Positions 25,035-34,160 of a stretch of DNA of 64,000 nucleotides are shown piece by piece. Both the position numbers and the translations under genes were made by a program. The notes under the pieces were generated by a model. The model had not been told where the DNA came from, made no database searches, and was given only the letters and a program-made list of their open reading frames with translations. The stretch's first letter is position 1; each line of letters starts with the position of its first letter. The DNA is from Sulfuritalea sp. (lineage in GTDB: Bacteria; Pseudomonadota; Gammaproteobacteria; Burkholderiales; Rhodocyclaceae): assembly GCA_023229685.1 (NCBI GenBank), contig JALNYT010000001.1, positions 248,001-312,000 on the forward strand, in the 5' to 3' direction.

Positions 25035-26347
25035 CACTCGAAGAACAACGACAGCAGATCCTTGCCCAGGTGCGCGACTTTGCCGCGCAGAAAGAGCTGC
25101 GCACGCCCTTCGTTGCGGGACAGGACGCCGTACCGCCCGCAGGACGGGTACTCGACGCCGAGTCCTACGTCGCCCTGGTGGATGCAGCGCTCGACGGCTG
25201 GCTGACCACCGGCCGCTTCAACGACGAGTTCGAAAAGCAGATCGCGGCGCGCATCGGCGTCGCCCGCGCGCTCACGGTGAACTCCGGGTCCTCGGCCAAT
25301 CTGCTGGCGCTGTCGGCACTCACTTCCCCGCTACTGGGCGAACGTGCCATAAAACCCGGTGACGAGATCATCACCGCCGCAGCCGGATTTCCCACCACCA
25401 TCAACCCGATTCTGCAGAACGGCCTGGTTCCCGTTTTCGTCGATTCCGCGCTAGCTACCTACAACCCCGGCGTGGAAACCATCGCCGCCGCGATCGGCCC
25501 GCGCACCCGCGCCATCATGCTGGCCCACGCCCTGGGCAATCCCTTCGAAGCCGCCGCACTCCGCGCGCTGGCGGACCGGCATGGCCTCTGGCTGATCGAA
25601 GATTGCTGTGATGCCTTCGGCTCCACCTACCACGGCCGCAGCGTCGGCACCTTCGGCCACATCGGCACACTGAGCTTCTACCCGGCGCACCACATCACCA
25701 CCGGCGAAGGCGGCGCAGTGTTCACCAACGATCCGCTGCTCGCCAGGGCCGCCGAATCCTTCCGCGACTGGGGACGTGACTGCTACTGCGCTCCCGGCCG
25801 CGACAACACCTGCGGCAAACGCTTCGATTGGCAGTTGGGCGATCTGCCCTGTGGTTATGACCACAAGTACACCTACTCACACGCCGGCTACAACCTCAAG
25901 ATTACGGACATGCAGGCGGCGCTGGGGGTCGCCCAAATCGCCCGCCTGGATGAGTTCATTGCCGCGCGCCGACGCAACTTTGCGCACCTGAAGGAGCGGC
26001 TCGGCGCCAGCGAGGAATTCCTGATTCTGCCGGAGGCCACGGCGAACAGCGATCCATCGTGGTTCGGCTTTCTGCTGACCCTGCGCGAGAACGCCCCCTG
26101 CACCCGCGTAGACCTCCTGCGCTACCTCGATCAACACAAGATCGGAACACGTTTGCTGTTCGCCGGGAATGTCACCCGCCAGCCGTATATGCAAGGCCGC
26201 GCCTACCGCGTTGCCGGAATGCTGACCAACGCCAACATCATTACCGAGCGCAGTTTCTGGATCGGCGTCTATCCCGGGCTCACCACCGGAATGCTGGACT
26301 ACGCTGCCGACAAGATCAGCGAGTTTCTCGGCGTCGGATTTGAATAG
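25031..26347 (+). CDS. rfbH: CDP-4-dehydro-6-deoxyglucose 3-dehydratase (E1)
   Basis: 438-residue PMP-dependent, iron-sulfur dehydratase that removes the C-3 hydroxyl of CDP-4-keto-6-deoxyglucose. The fold is that of sugar aminotransferases, but the PLP lysine is replaced by histidine H220 in the SFYPAHHITTGEGG motif, the hallmark of E1. Cysteines C251, C253, C261 and C274 lie where E1 binds its [2Fe-2S] cluster. Start overlaps rfbG by ATGA. E1 needs a separate flavin iron-sulfur reductase (E3, RfbI/AscD/DdhD). No such gene is in the window, so it must be supplied from elsewhere. Confidence 0.94.
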   Translation: MTLEEQRQQILAQVRDFAAQKELRTPFVAGQDAVPPAGRVLDAESYVALVDAALDGWLTTGRFNDEFEKQIAARIGVARALTVNSGSSANLLALSALTSPLLGERAIKPGDEIITAAAGFPTTINPILQNGLVPVFVDSALATYNPGVETIAAAIGPRTRAIMLAHALGNPFEAAALRALADRHGLWLIEDCCDAFGSTYHGRSVGTFGHIGTLSFYPAHHITTGEGGAVFTNDPLLARAAESFRDWGRDCYCAPGRDNTCGKRFDWQLGDLPCGYDHKYTYSHAGYNLKITDMQAALGVAQIARLDEFIAARRRNFAHLKERLGASEEFLILPEATANSDPSWFGFLLTLRENAPCTRVDLLRYLDQHKIGTRLLFAGNVTRQPYMQGRAYRVAGMLTNANIITERSFWIGVYPGLTTGMLDYAADKISEFLGVGFE

Positions 26348-26452
26348 TGGCCAGCGTTCCCGTCGCCAACCTTGCCCACAAGCTCGCGTCCGCCGGCCGC
26401 TGAACATTTCTGCACCCAACCGTCACTAGAAACGCACCGGAGTCGCCCAACA

Positions 26453-27943
26453 ATGAAGCCCCTTGTCATTTTCGAGATGGCCAACAACCACATGGGCGAC
26501 ATCGCCCATGGCATCGCCATCATCAAGGCCTTTGCCGGCACCGTGGCGCCCTATCGCAACGCCTTCCAATTCGCCTTCAAGCTGCAGTATCGCGACCTCG
26601 ATACCTTCATCCGCCCCGACTACAGGGGGCGCAGCGACATCAAGTACGTCAAGCGTTTCGAAGAAACTCGCCTGACCGACGCCGACTTCCGGCACCTCAT
26701 CGAGGCAATGCGGGAACATGACTTCCTCACCGTGTGCACCCCGTTTGACGAAGTGTCGGTGGCACGCATCGAGGCGCACGGAGTCGACATGATCAAGATC
26801 GCCTCGTGTGCGCTGACCGACTGGCCGCTGCTTGAACGCATTGCGCTCACCAGGCTACCGATCATAGCCTCGACGGCGGCCGCCGACGTCGAGGACATCG
26901 ACGCCGTGGTCAGCTTCTTCCAGCACCGCCAAAAGGAGCTCACGCTGATGCATTGCGTCGGCGAATACCCGACCCCGGACGAACGCCTCGCCATCAGCCA
27001 GATCGAATTGCTGCGCCAGCGCTACCGCGGCGTTCGAATCGGTTTCTCAACGCATGAACGGCCGGACCACACCGAATCGATCATGCTGGCCCTTGCAAGT
27101 GGCGCGGCCGCGTTCGAGAAGCATGTGGGTCTCCCCACCGAGCTATATGCATTGAACGCCTATTCGGCGTCGCCGGAGCAAATTGGCGGCTGGCTGGAGG
27201 CCGGCAGGCGAGCACTGAACATGCTCGGAACAAGATCGCGCTACATCCCCACCGCAGCCGAGGAGGAAGGCCTTCGCGCGCTCCAGAGGGGTGTCTTTGC
27301 CCGGCACGATCTTCCGGTGGGCAAGGTTCTTGGCCCCGACGACGTATTTTTCGCTTTTCCGCCGGAGCCGGGACAAATCACCGCAAACGACTGGTCAAAG
27401 TATGTGCACTACACGGTGACCGAGGCGGTCGCTGCCAATGCTCCCGTTCCGGCCCGCCAAACCACGATCCGCCACGATCGTCAGCATATTCGCGAGGCGG
27501 TAAAAGCTGTGCGCACGATGCTAAGGATAGCCAATGTGATTCTTCCCGGACTCAGCGAACTGGAGATTTCGCACCACTACGGCATCGACCGGTTTGCGCA
27601 GTTCGGCCTGACCATGATCACCATCGTCAACCGGGAATACTGCAAGAAGGTTCTCGTCATGCTGGCCGGACAAACTCATCCCGAGCAGTACCATCGGCAG
27701 AAAGAGGAGACCTTCATCGTCCTCCACGGCACCATGACCCTGAAGCTGGACGGTGTGGCACAGACGGTCAAACCCGGTGATGTAGTGACAGTGGAAAGGG
27801 GCGTTCGCCACGAGTTTCATACCGAGACCGGCGTTGTCTTCGAGGAAATTTCCTCGACCCACATCCAGAACGATTCCTTCTATACCGACCCGGCCATCGC
27901 CGCCAACACGCAGCGCAAAACCCTTCTTGCCTCCTGGATGTAA
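26453..27943 (+). CDS. NeuB-family synthase fused to a C-terminal cupin
   Basis: 496-residue protein in two parts. Residues 1-270 are an N-acetylneuraminate (nonulosonate) synthase-type barrel, with FEMANNHMGD at the start, KLQYRDLD, CTPFDE, KIASC and THERPDHT motifs; NeuB condenses a sugar with phosphoenolpyruvate. About 270-350 resembles the antifreeze-like SAF domain region. From about 370 a cupin follows, with histidines and glutamates in HPEQYHRQKEETFIVLHG and a second RHEFHTE motif. No neuA or neuC gene accompanies it, so the final sugar is unclear. The start at 26453 has CCGGAG upstream. The fusion may join aldol condensation to an isomerase or epimerase step. Confidence 0.85.
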   Translation: MKPLVIFEMANNHMGDIAHGIAIIKAFAGTVAPYRNAFQFAFKLQYRDLDTFIRPDYRGRSDIKYVKRFEETRLTDADFRHLIEAMREHDFLTVCTPFDEVSVARIEAHGVDMIKIASCALTDWPLLERIALTRLPIIASTAAADVEDIDAVVSFFQHRQKELTLMHCVGEYPTPDERLAISQIELLRQRYRGVRIGFSTHERPDHTESIMLALASGAAAFEKHVGLPTELYALNAYSASPEQIGGWLEAGRRALNMLGTRSRYIPTAAEEEGLRALQRGVFARHDLPVGKVLGPDDVFFAFPPEPGQITANDWSKYVHYTVTEAVAANAPVPARQTTIRHDRQHIREAVKAVRTMLRIANVILPGLSELEISHHYGIDRFAQFGLTMITIVNREYCKKVLVMLAGQTHPEQYHRQKEETFIVLHGTMTLKLDGVAQTVKPGDVVTVERGVRHEFHTETGVVFEEISSTHIQNDSFYTDPAIAANTQRKTLLASWM

Positions 27944-27948
27944 AGCCG

Positions 27949-29757
27949 ATGCGCGTTGCCGACTATCTGATGTCCCGCCTTGCCGATGCCGGCATTGATC
28001 ACGTGTTCCTGTTGCCCGGCGGCGGGGCCATGCACCTCAATGACGGGCTCGCCTGCGAGCCACGCATCACTCCGGTTCCTTGCCATCACGAGCAGGCCTG
28101 CGGTATCGCCGCCGAAGCCTGGGGACGAGTCGCCGGCAAGTTCGGCGTCGCCATGGTGACCACCGGCCCGGGCGCGACGAACATCATCACGCCGGTGGCC
28201 GGAGCCTGGATCGAGTCGGTACCGATGCTGGTCATTTCCGGTCAGGTCAAGCGCGCGGACCTCCTGCGGGACCGCCCGTTGCGTCAGGGTGGCGTGCAGG
28301 AAGTCGACATCGTGCCCATCGTGCGTTCGATCACGAAGTACGCGGTGACGGTGCACGATCCGGCCACCGTCCGCTACCACCTTGAACGTGCCCTCCACCA
28401 GATGATGGACGGACGGTCCGGACCCGTATGGCTCGATATCCCGCTCGACGTCCAGGCCGCGCAGGTGGATCCCGCAGAACTCACCGGCTACATCCCCGAG
28501 GCAAAGACACAGCCGGATCTTGACGAGACCATTCAGAAGACCCTGAAACTGCTGGCCGCTGCTGAACGTCCCCTGATCCTCGCCGGACATGGCGTGCGGC
28601 TGGCGGGTGCGGCGAAGCGCTTTCTTGCACTCGCCGAAGACCTCAATGTCCCGGTGACAACTACCTGGAACGCGCTAGACCTGATCCCCTGGGAACATCC
28701 GCTGTGCGTCGGCAGACCAGGCGTGGTTGCCCTGCGCGCTGCCAATTTCGCGGTACAAAACTGCGACCTCCTGATATCGATCGGCTGCCGACTGGACAAT
28801 ATCATCACCGCCTATAACCCGCGGGGCTTGGCCCGCGCGGCACACAAGATCGTGGTCGACGTCGACGCGGAAGAACTCGCCAAACTCGACATGGACATCG
28901 ACCTGCGGCTAGCCGTCGATGCAGGCACATTCATCGACTCGCTGGCCGCGCAGGCCAAGGCACTGCGAGCGCCGGACCGATTGTCGTGGCACCGGCGCTG
29001 CGCCGACTGGAAGCAGCGCTACGCCGTGGGCGAGGGCACGCCCTTCCGCACCGACGGCCCGATCAGCCACTATCATTTCGTTTCAGCGCTCTCCGATGCG
29101 GCCCCCCCTGACACCCTCGTATCCACCGGCAGTTCTGGGCTCGGGGTGGAAGCGTTCTACACGGTATTTCGCAACAAGGCCGGCCAGCGCGTATTTCTGA
29201 CCTCCGGCCTCGGCGCCATGGGCTACGGCCTGCCGGCCGCCATCGGCGCCTGCCTCGCCAGCAACCGCCGGCCCATGATTGCAGTCGAGAGCGACGGCAG
29301 CCTGCAACTCAATCTCCAGGAGTTGGCGACACTGAAGGCGCAGAACCTGCCAATTTGCCTTGTGATCATGAACAACGGCGGCTACTGCTCGATCCGCAAT
29401 ACTCAGCGCAACTATTTCCAGGAACGCTATCTCGGCATCGATCCGGATTCCGGACTCTGGCTACCCGACCTGGAACGGGTAGCAGCGGTCTACGACCTCC
29501 CATTCCGGCGTATCACAGATGCCCGCAGCATCGACGAGGCCCTGCGCGAAGCCATGGCACTGCCGAGGCCGTGCCTGATTGACGTGCGCCTGATGGAAAA
29601 CGAAACCCTGGTTCCCAAATCGGCAGCCGTGGCCCAGCCTGACGGCTCAATGATTTCGATGCCACTGGAAGACATGTCGCCACTGCTGCCGCTGGAACAA
29701 CTGCGTGCGGAAATGCTGATTCCTTTGACCCCCCAATCGTTGGGAACCCTTCGCTGA
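27949..29757 (+). CDS. ThDP-dependent acetolactate synthase-like enzyme, possibly YerE-type
   Basis: 602-residue thiamine-diphosphate enzyme of the acetohydroxyacid synthase family. The N-terminal Pyr domain carries the ThDP-activating glutamate in PCHHEQACG near residue 49, followed by TGPGATN. The C-terminal PP domain has ESDGSLQLN with MNNGGY, where SDG replaces the usual GDG of the metal site. It sits four bases after the NeuB fusion in a run that begins rfbFGH. The only widely known link between such an enzyme and CDP-3,6-dideoxy-4-ketohexose is YerE of yersiniose synthesis, which attaches a two-carbon unit from pyruvate to C-4. That role is inferred from context. A housekeeping acetolactate synthase is unlikely, since no small subunit follows. 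Confidence 0.8.
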   Translation: MRVADYLMSRLADAGIDHVFLLPGGGAMHLNDGLACEPRITPVPCHHEQACGIAAEAWGRVAGKFGVAMVTTGPGATNIITPVAGAWIESVPMLVISGQVKRADLLRDRPLRQGGVQEVDIVPIVRSITKYAVTVHDPATVRYHLERALHQMMDGRSGPVWLDIPLDVQAAQVDPAELTGYIPEAKTQPDLDETIQKTLKLLAAAERPLILAGHGVRLAGAAKRFLALAEDLNVPVTTTWNALDLIPWEHPLCVGRPGVVALRAANFAVQNCDLLISIGCRLDNIITAYNPRGLARAAHKIVVDVDAEELAKLDMDIDLRLAVDAGTFIDSLAAQAKALRAPDRLSWHRRCADWKQRYAVGEGTPFRTDGPISHYHFVSALSDAAPPDTLVSTGSSGLGVEAFYTVFRNKAGQRVFLTSGLGAMGYGLPAAIGACLASNRRPMIAVESDGSLQLNLQELATLKAQNLPICLVIMNNGGYCSIRNTQRNYFQERYLGIDPDSGLWLPDLERVAAVYDLPFRRITDARSIDEALREAMALPRPCLIDVRLMENETLVPKSAAVAQPDGSMISMPLEDMSPLLPLEQLRAEMLIPLTPQSLGTLR

Positions 29758-29797
29758 TGCAGAATCCGCGATCCGCCCACTGCAAAAAGAGCCAATC

Positions 29798-30823
29798 ATG
29801 AGCAAGCTTTCCTACTACATCAATATGGCAAGCAAGATTCGCCCATTCAAGGCTGCGCCCAAGGTATTGAACTACATAAAATACCGAACCAGCCCCCGGC
29901 AGGCGCGAACGTCGATCAAAGACTATTCGCCGCAAATCGCCGGACTGCTGCTAACCAAACGCTGCAACATGAGTTGCAGCTTCTGCAATGTCGCCACTTT
30001 CTTGCATGACAAGAGCACCGCATGGCGGAAACTCGAAGGCGATCTGGAAAAAGTAAAAAAGATCTTCTCAACCCCCTTGTTCTCGAATGCTCTGCTGGTG
30101 GACATCCTGGGCGGCGAACCCTTGCTGGTCAAGGAACTCCCCAGTATCGTGGGGTTTCTTTCCCAGCGCGGTCACCTTACCAACATCACCACGAACGGTC
30201 TTCTGCTTGCAGATCGCGTTCAGGAACTGAAAGATGCGGGAATTTCACGCATCAACGTTTCGGTATACGAAGACAATCGCAGCGTCCTGGAACGCGACCT
30301 GGTGCGCATCAATCATATTTTCCCCGTACACACCAACATGGTTATCTTTCGCAAGGAGGTCGTTCATTCCCCCGAAACAATCATTGAAACCGTCCGCTTT
30401 CTCAAGCAGTCCGGATGCATCGATCTCCGATTCTGGATCTATCGGCCCATTGGCGAACATGTCGAACCGGACGAGATCCTCTATGAAGACGAGCCGGTTC
30501 TGCTCGAATTTCGGGATAAGTTGGAGGCGGCTGTCCCAGGATTCTGCTTCTGGCCGGTACCGCCCGTGAAGGGGGAGGGCGTCAAAAAGCGCTGTCCCCA
30601 ACTCTGGCAACGCATTAGCTGCGACATGCAAGGCAACCTCGGCATCTGCTGCGGTACGGATGCCTTTCTTCCAGCCCCTGGCGGCAATCTCTTCGAGGGC
30701 GACCAGGATGCCGTCCATAACCACCCCACGTTGGTCAAGATGCGCGAACAACTCCTGGACCCCCATGCGGAGCCGCCGGAAATGTGCAAATCCTGCAATC
30801 TGCTGGGCGATCCTGGGTGGTAG
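29798..30823 (+). CDS. Radical SAM protein with SPASM-like cysteine tail
   Basis: 341-residue radical SAM enzyme. The cluster motif is CNMSCSFC (C-x3-C-x2-C) near residues 53-60, followed by LGGEPLL for SAM binding and a TTNGLLL strand. The C-terminal part has CPQLW, CDMQGNLGICCG and MCKSCNLLG, a set of extra cysteines as in SPASM/twitch proteins with an auxiliary cluster. The substrate is not known. The setting suggests a sugar or lipid modification. This gene and the next are visibly less GC-rich than their neighbours, a hint of separate origin. Intergenic spacers of 40 and 70 bases flank it. Confidence 0.85.
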   Translation: MSKLSYYINMASKIRPFKAAPKVLNYIKYRTSPRQARTSIKDYSPQIAGLLLTKRCNMSCSFCNVATFLHDKSTAWRKLEGDLEKVKKIFSTPLFSNALLVDILGGEPLLVKELPSIVGFLSQRGHLTNITTNGLLLADRVQELKDAGISRINVSVYEDNRSVLERDLVRINHIFPVHTNMVIFRKEVVHSPETIIETVRFLKQSGCIDLRFWIYRPIGEHVEPDEILYEDEPVLLEFRDKLEAAVPGFCFWPVPPVKGEGVKKRCPQLWQRISCDMQGNLGICCGTDAFLPAPGGNLFEGDQDAVHNHPTLVKMREQLLDPHAEPPEMCKSCNLLGDPGW

Positions 30824-30893
30824 TGAGCAGGAAGCTGAATCGCCCCGAAATCTGTAGACGAACTGTCGTCAAACTACTATCGCGCCCGTTACG

Positions 30894-31940
30894 ATGAGCA
30901 AGGTCATACCTCCTGTGATCTGTCCATGTTGCGCTCGTCCGCAAGAGAGCCGCAGTATTGATTCGGCAGAGCCGTACTGCTGCGATGGATGCGGGCACCG
31001 TTGGCGCTCTTCCGGCATAAAAGCATCGATCGATTATGGAAAACTGCGCGGACGCAATGCCATCGAGGATTCTTCTCATGCTCGCAAGCTGCAAGACAGG
31101 ATGGCTGACATTTCGCCACTGCTTCGCCCCGGAATGCGCGTGCTTGAAATCGGCTGCGCCGAAGGGTCGCTTGGCGCCATAGTTAGCCAATCGATTCCCG
31201 TGCACTACACCGGGATCGAGATTTCCGAGGATGCCACGACTGCCGCCAAAATCCTTGATCGCGTAGTTAGATCTCCAGCCACTATGCTAGTCAACGAGAA
31301 GTTCGATCTCTTGCTGTCCTTTCACGTTCTCGAACATGTAGGAGACATCGCCGGAGAAATTGGCCATTGGCGAACACTGCTCGCCGATCAAGGAAGACTT
31401 ATCGTCGAAGTTCCCAACCAAGCGGGTCATCCCTTGTTGGACCTGGACCCGAACCCGGAGCATCTTCATCAATTCACCCCTACCTCCATCGCGGCACTAC
31501 TGCTTCACGCAAATTTCGAAATCGACCGCCTCGAGTCGGGCCATTGGGAGTCATCCGTCTACTCTGACAGCCTGCGGGTTCTCGCACGTCCTGCACTGAA
31601 CGACGAACAGCGACGGACACTGCTTCTGCAACGCTTTATCGATCGGCTGCCGGAGCCTTTCGCGGCATGGGGAATCGGGGGCGATTTCCGTGCTTACGTC
31701 GAGCCTCTGCTCGATTCACTCCCCGTGGCAGCGTTGATCGACAGTGATGTGCAACGGCACGGCGAACGCCATGGCCGCCTCGCCGTCGAAGCCTATGACC
31801 AGCAGCGGCATGCGAGTCTGCCCATCCTCGTTTGCAGCGTCCGCTATCGCGAAGACATTCTGCGCGATCTGGCTATGCTGGGCATTCCATCCTCACGCAT
31901 CGTGAGTCTGGACGACGTCTTCGGACCCACCGTGCCATGA
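30894..31940 (+). CDS. SAM-dependent methyltransferase with zinc-ribbon N-terminus
   Basis: 348-residue class I methyltransferase. A zinc-ribbon-like start (CPCCARPQ and CCDGCGHRW) precedes the SAM fold, whose motif I is VLEIGCAEGSLG near residue 83 and whose HVLEHVGD motif is near 143. The C-terminal third (GIGGDFRAYVEP onward, with LIDSD and ILVCS strands) resembles the nucleotide-binding tail of sugar C-methyltransferases. Lower GC than genes on either side. Its stop overlaps the next start in an ATGA. It probably modifies the polysaccharide sugar; whether O- or C-methylation is unclear. Confidence 0.8.
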   Translation: MSKVIPPVICPCCARPQESRSIDSAEPYCCDGCGHRWRSSGIKASIDYGKLRGRNAIEDSSHARKLQDRMADISPLLRPGMRVLEIGCAEGSLGAIVSQSIPVHYTGIEISEDATTAAKILDRVVRSPATMLVNEKFDLLLSFHVLEHVGDIAGEIGHWRTLLADQGRLIVEVPNQAGHPLLDLDPNPEHLHQFTPTSIAALLLHANFEIDRLESGHWESSVYSDSLRVLARPALNDEQRRTLLLQRFIDRLPEPFAAWGIGGDFRAYVEPLLDSLPVAALIDSDVQRHGERHGRLAVEAYDQQRHASLPILVCSVRYREDILRDLAMLGIPSSRIVSLDDVFGPTVP

Positions 31941-33103
31941 ATCACAACATTAGGCACTGCCCGGTCTGTGGTTCCGATCGGACTGTACCGCTGTACCTGA
32001 ATACCCTGGCCGCACTGGATGGCCTGGACATGAGCTATCGAGTCGCCCGCTGCGCGGCGTGCGGCTTCGCCTTCGCCGACCAGTTGCCCTCGCCGCAAAC
32101 CTACGCCGCCTATTACCGTTCACTATCCAAGTACGATATCACCCCGAGCGCCGCTGGCCTGTCAGCCGCCGACCGCCTGCGTTGCGACGCCGCCGTGGCC
32201 CTGCTCCGGCCCCATGCCGGGCCGGACGCACGGATTGTCGACCTCGGCTGCGGGTCCGGCATGCTACTCGGCGCCCTCCGCGCAGCGGGCTGGTCCCGTG
32301 TGAGCGGCATCGATCCCGCGCCTGGCGCACCGGAGCAGGCCCGTCAGCAGTTCAAGCTCGACTGCGTCCAATGTGGAACCCTCGATCAGGTCGCCGGGCT
32401 TCTTGACCTGTCGGCCATGGACGTAATCTGCCTGACCGGAGTACTCGAACACCTGCCACAAGTGCGCGAAGACCTCGAGGCGCTAGCCGCGGCCACTGGT
32501 CATGACGTGCGGGTTCTTGTCGAGGTGCCTGCACTCGAGCGTTTCGGGCGTCTCCCCTTTGAACCCTACGGCGAATTTTCACTCGAACACATCCAGTACT
32601 TTTCGGCCTCAAGCCTGACGGGATTGTTCGCGACTCTGGGTTTCACTGCCCTGTCATCAACAATCGTCGACCTGCCTCCCGGTTACTGCGACAGCCGCTT
32701 CGCACTCTTCGCCCGCAATCCGGCCGCCGAGATGTTCTCCACATCGACCGGGGCCACAGACGAACTGGAACGATATATCGCCCGGTCCGAAGGCATGACC
32801 CAAGCTGCCATTGCGCGCATCGCCGCCTGCCCGGCGAAGTCGCTAGTGATCTACGGCGCCGGGAGCCACACGGCGCGCCTACTGCCGCGCCTCCTGAAAG
32901 CAGGCGAAAGCCGCCTCGCGGGATTGGTGGACAGCAACCCGAATCTGCGCGGCAAACATCTGGGACCGTGGCTCATCGAAGCACCCGAAGCACTCGACCG
33001 CCATCCGGATGCCACAATTGTCGTTTCCTCGTTCCGGACGCAGCAAGCGATCAGCGATGTGCTGCGGACATCCCGCCCAAATTCCGTGCTGACCCTCTAC
33101 TGA
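31937..33103 (+). CDS. Sugar C-methyltransferase-like protein
   Basis: 388-residue protein with the three-part layout of sugar C-methyltransferases. A zinc-binding N-terminus has CPVCGSD and CAACGFAFAD. A SAM domain has VDLGCGSGMLLG near residue 100 and TGVLEHLPQ. A C-terminal Rossmann-like domain has VIYGAGSHTARLLP near 310 with LVDSN. It shares its architecture with the preceding gene and overlaps it by four bases, so the two are probably an old duplication that diverged. Start at 31937 is taken from the ATGA overlap. Likely substrate is a nucleotide-bound keto-deoxysugar. Confidence 0.82.
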   Translation: MNHNIRHCPVCGSDRTVPLYLNTLAALDGLDMSYRVARCAACGFAFADQLPSPQTYAAYYRSLSKYDITPSAAGLSAADRLRCDAAVALLRPHAGPDARIVDLGCGSGMLLGALRAAGWSRVSGIDPAPGAPEQARQQFKLDCVQCGTLDQVAGLLDLSAMDVICLTGVLEHLPQVREDLEALAAATGHDVRVLVEVPALERFGRLPFEPYGEFSLEHIQYFSASSLTGLFATLGFTALSSTIVDLPPGYCDSRFALFARNPAAEMFSTSTGATDELERYIARSEGMTQAAIARIAACPAKSLVIYGAGSHTARLLPRLLKAGESRLAGLVDSNPNLRGKHLGPWLIEAPEALDRHPDATIVVSSFRTQQAISDVLRTSRPNSVLTLY

Positions 33104-33116
33104 GGGGCAACGACAG

Positions 33117-34160
33117 ATGCAGCAAGCCCGCCACACCCTCTTCGAAACGGCCTGCAGCGACCTCGACGTCCTGCTTGACCAGCATCCCTTGCCGGAGTTG
33201 GCCGGAATCCGCCTGTTTGCCACCGGTTGTACGGGCTTCTTCGGCTATTGGCTGCTCGCAGCGCTGGAATGTCTCAACCGCCAAGGCCAACCTATCGAAG
33301 TGGTCGCCCTGTCGCGCGATCCACAGGTATTTGTCGACCGCCATCCCGAGTTTCGTGGCCGGCCCTGGCTGTCCTTCGTGCAAGGCGATGTTGCCAACTT
33401 CCAAATGCCCGGCGGCCAATTCGAGGCCGTCATTCACGGCGCCACCGACTCCTCGCCGCGAGCTGCCGCCAATCCGGCCGCGCTCCTGTCGAGCATGATC
33501 GACGGAACACGCCGGGTGCTCGATGTCCTTGCCGACGCCGGATGCCGGAGATTTCTGCTGCTCAGTTCGGGCGCGGTGTATGGCGACCAGCCTGCCTCGA
33601 TATCTGCCCTCAAGGAGGATGACGGTCTGGCCGGCGATTCCCTGAATCCGTCCAATGCCTATGGCGAAGGCAAGCGGATCATGGAAATGCTCTGCGCCTG
33701 CCGAGCCGACAAGGATGTACCTGCGGCCGTGGTCGCCCGCTGCTTTGCCTTTCTCGGCCCCCATCTTCCCAGCCATTTGGCACCCGCCCAGTTCCTGCGC
33801 GACGCACTTGCCTGCGGCCCCATCGTCCTGCGCGGAGACGGCTCGCCACTGCGCAGCTATCTGTATGCCGCTGACCTGGCCCTGTGGCTGCTTACCCTGC
33901 TGGCCCGGGGGAACCCCGGCCGCGCCTATAACATCGGCGGCGCCGAGGCGATCAGCCTGACAGAACTCGCGCGAGTCATCCGTGACACTGTCGCGCCGGG
34001 CGCACGGATCGACATTCTCGGCAGCGACAGCGGGGCGCCGCGCCAACGCTATCTGCCGGATACCCGCCGCGCCCGCGAGGACCTGGGGCTTGAGGCATGG
34101 ACCCCACTGCCCCAGGCCATTATCCGCATGGCCGAGGCAATTTATCCGACATCGCCATGA
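33117..34160 (+). CDS. NAD-dependent sugar epimerase/dehydratase (extended SDR)
   Basis: 347-residue extended short-chain dehydrogenase. The cofactor site reads FATGCTGFFGYW near residue 38 and the active site is YGEGKR, preceded by LLSSGAVYG with the catalytic serine. A ~35-residue extension lies before the Rossmann fold. In the rfbFGH context it is a candidate 4-ketoreductase or side-chain reductase for the CDP-dideoxysugar (RfbJ- or YerF-like), but an epimerase is equally possible. It follows the methyltransferase by 13 bases and overlaps gtrA by ATGA. Confidence 0.8.
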   Translation: MQQARHTLFETACSDLDVLLDQHPLPELAGIRLFATGCTGFFGYWLLAALECLNRQGQPIEVVALSRDPQVFVDRHPEFRGRPWLSFVQGDVANFQMPGGQFEAVIHGATDSSPRAAANPAALLSSMIDGTRRVLDVLADAGCRRFLLLSSGAVYGDQPASISALKEDDGLAGDSLNPSNAYGEGKRIMEMLCACRADKDVPAAVVARCFAFLGPHLPSHLAPAQFLRDALACGPIVLRGDGSPLRSYLYAADLALWLLTLLARGNPGRAYNIGGAEAISLTELARVIRDTVAPGARIDILGSDSGAPRQRYLPDTRRAREDLGLEAWTPLPQAIIRMAEAIYPTSP

